64,000 bases of DNA from Antedon mediterranea (taxonomy: Eukaryota > Echinodermata > Crinoidea > Comatulida > Antedonidae). Shown in pieces: positions 26,385 through 38,040 of the stretch (its first letter is position 1; each line of letters opens with the position of its first letter). Under the pieces are notes generated by a model. That model saw only the letters and a program-made list of their open reading frames with translations, made no database searches and had not been told where the DNA came from. The stretch spans positions 14,932,932-14,996,931 of the forward strand of contig NC_092679.1 in assembly GCF_964355755.1 (NCBI RefSeq). Direction: 5' to 3'. A program made the position numbers and the translations under genes.

Positions 26385-27250
26385 GGATGGTGCACCAGAT
26401 AATCTGTGAACCTATTGGAAACACAGTCAGACCTAACACAAGATCTTTGTACATCTAACAATTAATTCAAATGTGCTCTTTATCTTCCATTGTCAAATCT
26501 TTAACACTCCTTGTAATAACTTATATAGTCTCATTGGCATCTTCAAGCACGTCTGATGATGAAGAGTGTGCAACGTTTGGTTCTTTCTCTGGTTAAGAAA
26601 AACTAGATGTCGATGAAGTTGACATGTTTAGTACTAAATCTGATCCATTGGAGTCATCAAAATTAGGGATGGAGCCGTCTGTTCCATCTTTAGGGGAAGA
26701 AGTCTGGTGTAGTGGACATGCTGGGTTCTCAAGTTGGCATTGCGGTTGTTTATGGGATTAGCAAGCTGGTTCAAGTTTTGGCTTGTTTTTTTAATAAGGT
26801 CTTCAACCAAATTAGCAGCATCAAATCTTGTACATGTTTTTTTTTAAATGTTGAATTAGTTTTTCAAGAGGCTCATCTTTTGCTTCCCAGGCTTGTAACA
26901 CACATTCAGTTGGTGACGGATATGTCTCACCTAATCTAATAAGATTTTCACAACCGATTACACTTGCAAGACTTCTCCAATCATTTCCGCCTACCATTGT
27001 AGGATTTAGCCTTTCACACAATTTAATTCGGAGTGGATAAGGAACTCCTAATTGACATGATATTGGTGGATAACTCTGTGGCCAAGACATTTGACTTGGT
27101 ATTACATAGTTATGATTGGAAGGAGTTGAAAATGGATAGGAAGTACCAATGAAGTGTGAGCCTTCATATGTAGAAGACATCAGACTGTTGAAATAGTCAC
27201 TGTCTCTACTTGGAAGCCGAGTTTGACTTTGTGCTATCTGAAATCTGTGA
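26385..27250 (-). pseudogene. Decayed death-domain exon, copy of 48.3-kb exon
   Basis: This segment matches the last exon of the IPT-ZU5-death-domain gene (48,280-49,200) along its length, including the 3' flank (GTGCACCAGATAATCTG). The death-domain core is still readable (NDWRSLASVIGCENLIRL, PSPTECVLQAW). It is broken in two places seen directly. The A-run after EKLIQHLK is expanded and shifts the frame. Further on, a serine codon of the intact copy is a TAA stop (TTTTTCTTAACC). It lies just downstream of the stop codon of the neighbouring ZU5/DD gene, which has its own intact death-domain exon. Use as an alternative truncated exon cannot be excluded. Confidence 0.8.
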
Positions 27251-27427
27251 CCTTGATGTTAAATGTTTGGAGTTTGGATTCTTAAGGTTTTCTTCCTGTG
27301 ACTCAAAAATGGACATCAATACGGAAGTTGACATACTAATCCAATCTGATCCATTTTGAGTTGAAGGCTCATCTATCTTTAAACATATGTTGGTTGTCCT
27401 GGCTACTGGTTTCACCTGTCAATGCAC

Positions 27428-30111
27428 CTATGACATTGTGGTCGAGGTATTGGCAAGCTGATTTGAGTTTTGGTTTGTTTCCTTAATATAATCCTCAACC
27501 AATTTGGCAGCACCAAATCGTTTACATGTTTTTAAATGTTCAACTAGTTTTTCAAGATGTTCATCTTTCGCTTCCCATGCTTGTATCACGCATTCAGTTG
27601 GTGATGGAAATCTCTCACATAATCTAATGAGATCTTCATGATCAATTACACTTGCAAGCTTTCTCCAATCATTTCCATCTGTAACTGCTGGATTTAGTAA
27701 AGCACACAATTTTGAACGAAGTGAATTGGGAATTTTCACAGGAGATAATACTGGTGCCACTAGAGGTAGAACATTGTCACTATGTGATGAAGATATTTGA
27801 CTTGGAACTTTATCATAATAAATATGAGTATTAGAAGGACAGAAGGATTCTTCATTATACCGAGATGATGATGGCATCTGACTAAGAGAACATTCACTCT
27901 GAAAGGCAAAGCCACTGTCTCCTCTATCAAGAGAAAGGCTACTTAGTGGTTCGATTGGTAAGGATGTCTGTGTAGTTGGTCTGACATTTGAAGCTTGTAC
28001 AGTTGGTCGGACGTTCGAAGCTTGTATAGTTGGTCTGACGTTTGAAGACTGTGTAGTTGGTAAATTGGGTTTCTGTTTTTTGTAAAAAGAAAAAAATTAT
28101 ATAAAAGTTGAAATTAATTAAACTAAGAACTTCATACAGGTCTACATAAAGCATTATGATTTACACGTTTATCAAATTGAAAGTACAGTGCATTTTGATA
28201 CAGGTAATGTATAAAAAAACTTTTATTGGCTGGCTTTCTACAATTGCTTTTTAGGACACAATAAATATTTTAAAGAGCCTATGTTTTATATTTACAAGAT
28301 ATAAATGTGAATTGATTAATGGACGAACTTACTTTGAGTCTATTTGTGAATTCTAGTTCAACTTCATCAAAGCCATCTTGTTGAACAGATATTTGACAAT
28401 GAAACACAGTCAAATTATCATCATTCTTAAACGTGTATTGGCAGCTACCACAATCTCTCCTATACAGGCTTTTTATAGTCTGATAATAAAATAAACTTGG
28501 TTAACAGTAGAGATGATAGAATAAAAATAGCAATAACTAGATCTGTATTAATCAGTGACAAAAGTGTTTAATATACTCATTTTTTATTTCATTACAGATA
28601 TATTGTCCCCTAAAAACATAAATTCACGGCCTTCACAGTTTTAGAAAGTAAATGGTTAAATATAACCAAAATTCCAGCCAATTTGACTATTTCTTTTTTG
28701 TTCAAAGTGAATAACTATTATTAGACATTAAAATGGAATATTCAACAAAACATTAAAAACATTTTTTTCAGGGGGACAATATGAGGCAGACGATGTGAGA
28801 GCTATCAAGGTCAAAGCAAAAAATTAAAAATATCCTACATAATTTAAAACACTTGATAACAAACCAATGATGGATTTAGAAAGGTTATAATCACATACTG
28901 TAAAAAACTACTGTAACATACCTGTTCCTTTTTTTTGGTTTTCCTAATCCAACCATCTTCAGCTGTTATATTAACTTTTACACTTGAATCACATCTGAAA
29001 AGCTCAACATTTAACTTGTGAGTCATCTGATGTCTGCCTTCTTTTTTCTGTTCTCTTTCAACTTTCTGATAAACATATCAATAATAATTAAGCAATAGGA
29101 GATTTGTTGCACTATCTATACACATTAATAAAAGTTTTTATGTAACTAGGTCAAAAGTAAATTTTTAGCAAGCTTTAAAACCAACATTTCTTACTCAATG
29201 CTGGTCATTTTTAGGTTATGTGCTTTCGAAAAATAAGTTGGTGGTATTTGCTCTTCTTAAGGAGCACAAAGAATATTAAGAAAGGCAGAATACTTTCAAT
29301 TATGTTGACAAAAACGTGTGCAGAGTCACATTATTATTGATGAAAAACGACTGTTTTCAGATTGAAATAAAAGTAGTAGTCGACCTACTGTTGTAAGGTC
29401 ATCTCTTTCACCATGACAACAAATGTGAACTTCCTGGAAATCCTGAAAGTCAGCAAGTTCATTTGCGTAAACTACGATTCGCATAAGTTTAACACAAATT
29501 TCTTTTCCTGGTTCTGGGATTATAACATAGTCAGTAAAACTGTTTACAAATAGGTATCCATATTTCTTCTTGAGAAAGAGTATTGGAGATGTTGAATCAT
29601 CGTCTTGGTTGTGTTTCACTTCCTCCCAATCTTTATCTTCATCTGGAATTAAGATTGTAATAATTAACAAACTTTTGCAGGCAGCTGCAATTTTTATGAA
29701 TATTACGATAATAATAATAATAATAACAATGCATGCTCTATACTTACCAGGTTCAGCATGACTTGAATAAAGCTGAAGAGGGCAGTCTTCCTGTTTTACA
29801 GAATGAGGAAACATAATCAAAACACGTCCTTGAAACTTATAACGATTTGGAAGACATGTGATAATTGGAGCAATGCATCCTTCAGTTGAATCTTGATGTG
29901 GCACATTAGAATAATTCGAGTTAACATCCAATCCGATTTCTACAACATCTCCTTCTGGTATGGCCTTAGGTGGAATTATTAATTTAACCCCAGTATTCAA
30001 AAGAGTCAGACATGCGCCATAGGAATCCACTTTTTGCCTATTGGTGAATTTGCCCAACTCAAGTTTACCAATTCCTTCTGCACACTCAAGATTACATTGC
30101 TTGTGCATCAT
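27428..30111 (-). CDS. ZU5-UPA-death domain protein, five coding exons
   Basis: Exons are 29748-30111, 29389-29642, 28922-29065, 28333-28479 and 27428-28072, with GT-AG sites and agreeing phases, giving 517 residues. Residues about 28-125 form a ZU5 domain (LIIPPKAIPEGDVVEIGLDV, APIITCLPN, VLIMFPHS). Exons 2-4 give the rest of ZU5 and a UPA-like domain (FHCQISVQQDGFDEV). A linker follows with four 9-residue repeats (TIQASNVRP, TVQASNVRP) and GDSGFAFQS. The death domain is about 417-499 (LNPAVTDGNDWRKLA, PSPTECVIQAWEAKD). ZU5-UPA-DD occurs in UNC5, UNC5CL, PIDD and ankyrins, where ZU5 packs on UPA and DD. There is no membrane segment, so a cytosolic signalling adaptor is likely. The first exon has an acceptor at 30,131, so a 5' exon exists; no IPT exon was found upstream. 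A non-coding first exon near 31.87-31.97 kb is possible. Confidence 0.85.
28601..28781. mobile_element. MITE with TATTGTCCCC ends
   Basis: The ends TATTGTCCCCTAAAAAC and TTTTTTTCAGGGGGACAATA are inverted. The same family is seen with both ends at 55,682-56,010 and with at least the right end at 50,580-50,850 and 33,681-33,714. Internal words recur (AGCCAATTTGACTA/AGTCAAATTGGCTGCCAGCC). This copy lies in an intron of the 517-aa gene. Confidence 0.75.
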
Positions 30112-30859
30112 GCTTTTCTTTTCACAATAAACTGAAATGAAAATTCATCAAAAATGGTATGAAAAATAGATTAAATAATAAATTACTAAATTTAAATAAG
30201 AGATAATCATAATCATTTCATAAAAAACACATCATCTTGGCCTTTCAAACAAGCACAAATGTTTTGGTATTTCCGGGAGCAGAAGTGATGTTACATATTC
30301 TTCAAGACCTTTGAAATGACACCAAACACGGCTATATTACGATTATGATTCAAAATGTGATTATACATAATCATACATGACTAGTTTGATATCTATACAC
30401 CATACAGTACATGACAGTACATGCCAACACTGCTGTTTTGGCCAGGAGACTCCTGTACTTTAGACTCTTGTACATCAGGAAGTGTTATACAATTTCTGCA
30501 AGTAGAAATTAACTCGTTCTTACAGTTCATAGGAAAAAGTTCTTACTAATTTGCAGATCCAAATAGTTTATCTAATTGAAACAATAGGCTATTGTATAAG
30601 ACTTCCTGATGACTCACTTCAATATAACTGTGTCACTTATGTTTTATATTTCGCCTGAAGAGTGCAGCCAGCTACATGCTGCATGGTCATACGAAACAGA
30701 TTTGTAGCGATTAAAACAATGAAGTAACCAAGTTTTCTGCTGTTTTTTATTTTTATTTATGCTCTACCTTGGTATTGAGCACTCTATCCTAACGGTCTGA
30801 TACTTTCAACCTGAGTATGTATATATATAATCAAAAGGCAAATTACTAAAAAATAATGA

Positions 30860-31010
30860 CAATGCTGTGGGTATCAATCAGGGAATTTGGGTATCAGTGG
30901 CTGGATCTCAATGGAGATACAAAATAAACGATAAGTAAAACAGCCAGAAAAAGTAGAAGAGCTTTCAGGCAACACTAGCCCTTCATCAGTGCAAATGAGC
31001 ATACTCGGAA
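30860..31010 (-). mobile_element. Penelope-type 3' fragment
   Basis: On the minus strand the sequence reads CTGATGAAGGGCTAGTGTTG, AGCTCT, GGCTGTTTTACTT, TCCATTGAGATCCAGCCACTG and ATACCCA. The same blocks in the same order occur on the plus strand at 62,000-62,165. In many invertebrates this block lies just after the GIY-YIG frame of Penelope-like retroelements; that link is recalled knowledge. Confidence 0.6.
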
Positions 31011-31980
31011 AAAGTAGATAGTATAATAAGCAGACAAGCGCTGCCCGAGTAAACTGGAATAAAAGAAATAAAAACAAAGGAGGCACAGGCTGGTGAATAG
31101 AGGGTGGAGAGAGTAATAATAATAAATACTTTATTTTAACACGGAAAAGCTTGTGTCACCATAAAGGTGTTCTTCTACAAGGCCGTGATCAACTAACAGT
31201 AATACATTACACATTTAAAAATAACAAATTTTTAAAATAACAAATTTTTAAAATAACAACTGAGTAGAAAACAAGAAGATACTTGGTAGATATAAACAAT
31301 TAATTTTGGAATAGAACTTTAAAAAAACAGCTTAAATGGTGGTTAATATTGAAACTTAAATTTAGGTAGTTAAATGAAATAATTTTATCGATCTGGGAGT
31401 ATGTTCCTAATAAATGCTAAGTCCAATGGATATAGCCTATAGGAGGCCTGGCCTATACCTAAAGTTTGCGGCCTAAACTACTCATTAAAGTATTACGCCT
31501 CAACTCGGTGAATCCTCTATCTATTCATACTACCTACTACTAGGTCTACTACTAGTTAGGGCCTATTCCTTATTTTATTATAGGCCTAGCTTTCTTTTAG
31601 GCAGTAGGAGGCTTGGCCTAGCCATGGAGTAAAGGCCTAGCCTAGCCCTCCTAAGGGGATAACCCGCCCGGCTTAGGCTCTCTAGCTACTAGCTAGGCTT
31701 AGTTAGTAGGGGGCCTAGCTAGGCCCAGGCCTAGCTAGAGTGGCCTAATCTAACTAGGCCTAGGCTAATAATACTTAATATAGGCCTTTATTTTTGTGAT
31801 ATATATGTATATTCAGGGACATTTTACATCTCCCTGGTATATTTATTATTCTACAAAAAACTTACTTACTTTAAATTTACTGTATCAGATTAAAATTACA
31901 TCGAAAAAGAGCGAAAAATGGTATGCTGCTGCGCTTCGTCGACGACGCAATTAATAGAAAAGGGAAATTCCCACTCATAT

Positions 31981-32132
31981 GGCGCGCCGAAGTGTCATTT
32001 ATTCGGAAATAAACATATCTTAGTTTAAAACTAAGATATCTCTTTAATAGAGATATCACTCCTCAACACTAAGATATCTCTATTAAAAACTAAGATATCT
32101 CTATTGCTTGAATAAATGACAGCTTGGCGCGA
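31981..32132. mobile_element. Foldback MITE with GGCGCG ends
   Basis: GGCGCGCCGAAGTGTCATTTATTC (31,981-32,004) is repeated inverted as GAATAAATGACAGCTTGGCGCG (32,110-32,131). Between them, four palindromic AGATATCTCTATT / AACTAAGATATC words pair with one another. It lies about 0.1 kb upstream of a possible first exon of the ZU5/DD gene. Confidence 0.8.
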
Positions 32133-32508
32133 TGTGAGTGTGATCATAACCTTTCATAACTGTGCTGTAGAATTACTATTTTCATGAGATTTTGTAAATG
32201 AGGAAACTCATGATGTCATTATGCACGTCATATGGTAATTTAAATATGATAAATGAAAAGTTTAATATCACATTTATATCTGCTCTTAATGCACTTGACT
32301 TGGTCTTAAACCAACCGTTAAAAGAGATAGAGGGGGCTTCAAAATAGTAATTGGCGGCCATTTTCAATTTATGCTACTTTAACCCACTTTCCGATGTCCG
32401 ATTTTGGTAAATTTTTGATATAATGTTCATTTGGACCATATCAACCAGATAAAAAAACAAAAAATCTTGTTGCAATTTGCCTACTCATACTTTTACTGGA
32501 CTAACTTA

Positions 32509-33175
32509 GTGTGTGTTTCCTTATCGCAACTTGTTCTACATAATCAGTTGGGTATATTCACAAGTGTGATGTCAGTGGGTTTTTTTAAGAACATAATATA
32601 ATGAATGTAGTTTTGCTACTGGATGGATAGATGCGGTAAAACCACTATTTATGAAATTTGATATTGATGCTGATGATTTTGCTTTTGTATACGGATAGTC
32701 AAATGCATTTTATAGCTTGAGAACATTACAGGTTTGTTAAGACGTTATTGCTATTGCAAATTCAACTGGTTCTTACCTACTGGTCTTCAGCATTCTTATT
32801 ATTTACGCTTCATTGAAACTGGACCGTCAGTACTTTTTATTGTTATCTACCACAAGAAATTGTGTGTTTCCTTATCACAACTTGTTCTACATATCAGTTG
32901 GGTATATTCACAAGTGTGACGTCAGTGTTTTTTTTTAAAGAGAATGTAGTTTTGCTACTGGATGGAGATGCGGTAAAACCACTATTTATGATATTTGATA
33001 GTGATGCTGATGATTTTGCTTTTGTATACGGATAGTCAAATGCATTTTACAGCTTCAGAACATTACAGGTTTGTTAAGACGTTATTGACCTATTGCAAAT
33101 TCAACTGGTTCTTACCTACTGGTCTTCAGCATTCTTATTATTTACGCTTCATTGAAACTGGACCGTCAGTACTTT
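32509..33175. repeat. Two-copy tandem repeat of about 350 bp
   Basis: A unit running from GTGTGTTTCCTTATC through GTAGTTTTGCTACTGGATGG, TTTTGTATACGGATAGTC and ACCTACTGGTCTTCAGCATT to GAAACTGGACCGTCAGTAC occurs twice in a row. The end of the unit also recurs near 24,850 (CTTATTATTTACGCTTCAT). Copy 2 carries an open stretch of about 30 codons, closed by TAG in both copies. Confidence 0.75.
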
Positions 33176-33959
33176 TCACGCTGCTGCTATAGCCCGCTAC
33201 GTCACACGAGATGACTCATTTATTAGATGAAATCTAGTTATAGTACTACTACACTTTGACATTTTTGCTAAAATGGAAACTCGATTATAATTTATAGGTA
33301 TCAGCTGCATTTCTGGTATTTATGAGTCCCATGACAATACTGTATTTTGCTGTCAGATAATCATTGAATTATTATCAAAACAGTCCATGAAAGTTTTTGT
33401 TTGTAATATGATACTTCACACTTGAAGTATCTAAGGCGTGATGAAGTGACCCCCAGACTTGACCTTAGCAATAAAATAAACTAAATTGAGTCTGTTTCAT
33501 ATCAAAGTTATTCACTTCTGTAACAAAATTTAAAAAGAGAAAAGAAACGTTTAATTATAACTCAAAAACCACATTGTCTGACAGACAATTGAAGTATTTT
33601 TTGCTTTTAATTACATTTTTTCAGGTAAAATAACTATTATGTGACAATAAAATTACACATTCAAAAACAAATTTAAAATAAAAAATATTTTTCAGAGGGA
33701 CAATATATCTTTAAAACTGTTACGTCAATAAGCGAGCAGCGTTTTTTGTAAGAAATATTTCTTGTTATTGCTATCTACCACAAGAAATTGGAAGCCAACG
33801 AACAAATAAAGGTTGTTACAAAAATAAATCGTTGATATTGTAATATTTTAAAAAATTACAAATTTAAATATCGACAAAGAGAAAGCAAATTGACCTTTTA
33901 ATTCCGATATTACAATATAGTTGGGGAGCCAGAAATATGTACCTTCTGAATAGTATGTC

Positions 33960-35175
33960 AACAAAAATATTCCAATACACCCAGTAGTCTCGATATTACG
34001 CTCCTTAATCAATTCATCTCTTTTATCTGGCATTTTTCCTGATGCTTTGAAAATTATTGGTGTTATAACTCCACTATTAAAGAAATCTACATTAGATCCT
34101 CATTCTTTTGCTAATTTGTCTAAAGTTATCGAGAAGGTAGTTTGTTCAATTTTGGTTAAATTTTTAAATCTAAATAATTTATTCGATCAGTCAGCCTATA
34201 GAAAGGCACACAGCACGGAATCTGCTGTACTGAAAGTAAATAACGATATTTTGCAGGCCCTCGACAAGGGACACTGTACAGTGTCTGTATACCTGGACTT
34301 GTCCGCGGCCTTCAATACTATTGACCATTGTATCCTCATAGATCGACTTTCAGACTTAGGTCTTTCTGGTACAGTGTTGGCATGGTTCAACTCTTACATA
34401 ACATCGAAAAAACAGTCTGTTAGAGTGGAATCAGCTATCTCCGATCCTGTTTCTATAGATTTTGGTGTCTCCCAAGGTTCCACCCTGGGGCCCATTTTGT
34501 TCTTAATTTACATGCGCCCCCTCGGTGATATTATTCACAAACATACAATCAAGTATCACATTTACGCTGATGATACTCAACTGTATACTTCAATCCAGAG
34601 AATACCACTGAGTCAATCCGCATCCTAGAGGCATGTATTGATGATACGTACATTCGTGGCTGTCTTCCAACATGCTTCGCTGTAAACACCGATAAGACTG
34701 AAGTCCTTTACATAAATTCCAAACGTCATGCAAATATGCCCATAATTGAAACCATTCGTGTGGGAGACGCCTATATCATTCCATCGTTTGAGGTACGTAA
34801 TGTCGGCGTAACATTTGACTCCGCTTTATCCATGAATAGGCATATCACCAATATTAGCCGAGCAGTATCTTTTCAACTCCGGAACATCAGGGTAGTTAGA
34901 CGTTTCTTAAACGAGGATACTACATTAAAGCAAGTGCATGCCCTAGTAACATCCAGATTGGACTAGTGTAATGGAGTTCTTTATGGATTGCCTCAAACAT
35001 CTATTAGAAGACTTCAACTACTAATGAATAGTGCTGCCCGTCTCGTCACGTCACTCGGACACCTAAATTTCAACATATCACCCCTGTTCTCCGTCTCCAT
35101 TGGCTCCCTGTTGAAAAGCGTATTGTTTTCAAAGTTCTGTTATTTGTTTTAAATCCATTCATCATTTGTCCCAGC
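33960..35175 (+). pseudogene. CR1/L2-like LINE, left part of a split copy
   Basis: Reverse-transcriptase sequence is clear on the plus strand: LDLSAAFNTIDH, FGVSQGSTLGPILFLIYM and YADDTQLY within 34,047-34,628. The downstream thumb and C-terminal region continues in shifted frames (VNTDKTEVLYINSK, GVTFDSALSMNRHI, LHWLPVEKRI). The copy is 5'-truncated with no endonuclease, has at least one frameshift after 34,600, and has a TAG in place of the Tyr codon in the usual LDYCN motif near 34,966. At 35,175 it is cut by the hAT-like insertion and resumes at 41,985. Confidence 0.88.
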
Positions 35176-35859
35176 CATAGTTGCCATTTCTGGCATTATT
35201 ATGCTTTTTGGCATTATTTGGAGGCCCACGGCATCTGGCATAATGCCGCAGCATTATTTAGCCGTTTTTAGCATAATCTGGCATAATTTTGTGTTTTTTG
35301 AACAACCAAAAAAATAATATACCACAGAACAAAAATAAAATATTTTGTTAATACATATCACCTTACACAATATCATATCGTAAAAAACAGATCTGTTCAG
35401 GTTTTCCGTACAATAGTTCTTCCATCCTTTCGTTTCGGACTTCATCGACTCTTCGGATAGGAAGGCTGCTCGAAAACTACCGTGTGTGCGATATAGGCAG
35501 CACAACAAATCCGAAGAGGCTAGCTATTGGCCAATTATGTTGCTCTATTTCAGAGACCATGCGGGTTATTGGATCCCCAGATATAGAGACAATTGAACGA
35601 AAACATTATGAAAGGGGTTTTGTTTTTTCAGTTCATAATTATAAGTGGCCACACCCCTACCCCAACCCTTAAAATGGCAATTTCCGGTAACTAGAAGCTC
35701 TAATTTTAAAAAGAATTTCTTCTAGAGAATTTGTTTTCCATATTTCAAATTATGTTCCATTTGCATCGTCGTAGCAACCCTTATTTCAAAATGTTCTTCA
35801 CCTCTCAGTGACCATGATGGGGCGAGGTCCTAGGGACTCTTATACATTTTTATTTAAAA

Positions 35860-36461
35860 TTAAGTGCAATTTCCGGCCATCTAGCAGCTCTATTTTTCCA
35901 ATTTGTTTTACCTCAGCCCCAACCATGGTGGGGCTGAGGTCCTTGAAACACTTAATATATATTTTTATTTCCTATTTTAAATTATAATTGGCACTTTCAA
36001 AACTATCATGGGCTAAGATCCTGGAGGTACTAATAAATATATTTTTATTTCACATTTGAAATTAAGTGCCATTTCCGGCCATTGAGTGAGCAGCTCTATT
36101 TTTTTCATATTTTCTTACCTCAGCCCCAACCATGGTGGGGTTGAGGTCCTGGAGACACAATTAATATATATTTTGATTTCCTATTTTAAATTATAATTGC
36201 CATTTTCGAACTATGGTGGGCTAAGATCATGGAGACACTAATAAATATATTTTGATTTCATATTTTAAATTAAGTGCCATTATATTTCCGGCCATCTAGC
36301 AGCTCTATTTTTCCAATTTATTTTACCTCAGCCCCAACCATGGTGGGGCTGAGGTCCTGGAAACACTTAATATATATTTTTATTTCCTATTTTAAATTAT
36401 AATTGGCACTTTCAAAACTATCATGGGCTAAGATCCTGGAGGTATACTAATAAATATATTT
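35860..36461. repeat. Palindromic satellite, about 210-bp unit, left block
   Basis: Units contain AAGTGCCATTTCCGGCCAT, then CCTCAGCCCC-AACCATGG-TGGGGCTGAGG (11-base arms), then TAATAAATATATTTTGATTTC. A half unit with the variant TATGGTGGGCTAAGATC alternates. The array continues at 41,192-41,620; the two blocks were one array before the Helitron-like insertion. Confidence 0.85.
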
Positions 36462-38038
36462 AGGTGATCATTTAGAATAAAATGATCACCTATTGTTATT
36501 GTATGAAATCTTTATTCTTATTCTTATTATTTATTTCTCTCTGTACAGATTTTGTGTAACAAATATCTCAAAAAGTTTAATGTTAATGATTACCAAAATT
36601 TCACAATGTCTTTCAAATACGTTAACTTAGTCCTAATAAGCTTTTCAGCGTGATCACTCATCCGTGACGTCACGTATACGCCATTTTGTGAAATCACATT
36701 ATCAATCATATCTCCATAATTTATTATCACATATTAATGAAAATCACTACACGTAAACTTGAGGTCAAGGTAAAAAATATTAGCAAATAAAAACTCGGGC
36801 GTTTCAAGGTCATGCACGTGAAATCGCGCGTTGAAATTTTAAAAAGCTCAAAATTTAGTTTTTATCAATTTAGAGCATGAAATAGGCCATTTGTGTGTTT
36901 AAAAAAATTACTGCGCAAAAACACATTTTTGCGCACGCGATTTTTAAAAAGGGTAAAAAATAAAATTTGATGTATACATCATATTCTACTCACAATCCTT
37001 AGTACATTCTCCGACTTTGAGTCCATTCCGACTTAAAATAACGCTATACGAGCACGTTAAAAATGACAAAATACGCACTTTAATTGTACAAAAGTGCTAA
37101 AAATGGTAAAAAATAAGGACTTTTTAAAATGAATATAACTATTCAGAATGGCAGGTGACCCCCAATTTTTTTAACTTATTATGGAAGCCAATAAGTTGTA
37201 TATACAAATGTATATACACATTAGACGTACAAAATGGTATGACGTCATCAAATGGCCACTTGAATTTAGAAATTAGGAATTTTTATCGTTTTGTGTGGGT
37301 TATCACATTCAATAGAGCGCATCTCCGTTATTTGAGCCCGATTTTCGCACAAATTTTAGTATGTGCTTGCTCAATTAATTATCTTTCTAATGAGTAGTCA
37401 ACATTTTTATTTTGATTACTTCATCACGCGTAAAAACTTGAATAACCTAGGTCGTGTAATTTCAGCTACACCATACATTTGAATATCTTAAAGCTCTTCA
37501 GAATTAAAGGTGACCTTGAAGATTATAATTTATTATGAAAGCTGATGAAATGTAGATATGAATTCATATAAAAATTAAGCGTATCGGATGTTGTGATGTT
37601 ATCATATGGCCAGTTGAAGTTAAAAAGTAGTTTTTAAATTTCTTTAGTCGAAGTTATAAGAATTTCAAAGAGCGCGCATTGCGCTTCTACGTGTCAAATT
37701 CTCTTCCAATCCTTATATCTATTTGCTCAATTCATTATCTTTCGAAATTGTCATCTTCGAGTTTATTTTGATAATTCCATCATACCAAAAAATTTGAACT
37801 TGATGTGTGTCCCATAATTTCACCTATGCTACACTGTATATAGATATACAGTATATACTGTACATTGTATATAGCATATAATAGGCATAACTCAGCACTA
37901 TAAGCGTATAATAGGATGGCATACATCAACATTTTCCTATCGTATGTTAACGTACGTACATGTTTAAAAAAAATTTATTTCATTAAAATGATAAAAATGA
38001 TCACCTATAATTCGTCAAAGTGACGAATTAAATTCTAG
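36462..38038. mobile_element. Helitron-like element, copy A
   Basis: The left end is a hairpin, AGGTGATCATTT-AGAATA-AAATGATCACCT. The right end has AATGATCACCT, then the hairpin AATTCGTCA-AAG-TGACGAATT, then AAATTCTAG followed by T. A 3' hairpin about ten bases before CTAG with T after it is the hallmark of Helitrons. The element has no long open frame, no Rep/helicase and no target duplication, so it is non-autonomous. Copy B follows directly after CTAGTT. Confidence 0.72.
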
Positions 38039-38040
38039 TT

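Larger units (their letters stand above)
30160..33950. other. Upstream region of ZU5/DD gene, repeats only
   Basis: No IPT-like or other coding exon was recognised between the ZU5 exon and the LINE. The region holds a minus-strand fragment of a Penelope-type 3' region (30,860-31,010), a TAGGCCTAGCTAGG-rich stretch (31,430-31,790), a foldback MITE (31,981-32,132) and a two-copy tandem repeat (32,509-33,175). A splice-donor-like TTTAAAGTAAGTAAG on the minus strand at 31,861-31,875 could end an untranslated first exon. Confidence 0.5.

Noticed and set aside
29655-29745. Read-through of the ZU5 exon into the next one as a single 261-residue frame
   Set aside because: The intervening stretch contains a hydrophobic run of Ile codons from an ATT-type microsatellite, with a clear GTAAGT donor and TTCCAG acceptor at its ends, so it is an intron that happens to stay open. 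The matching exons of the paralogue are separated by an ordinary intron.
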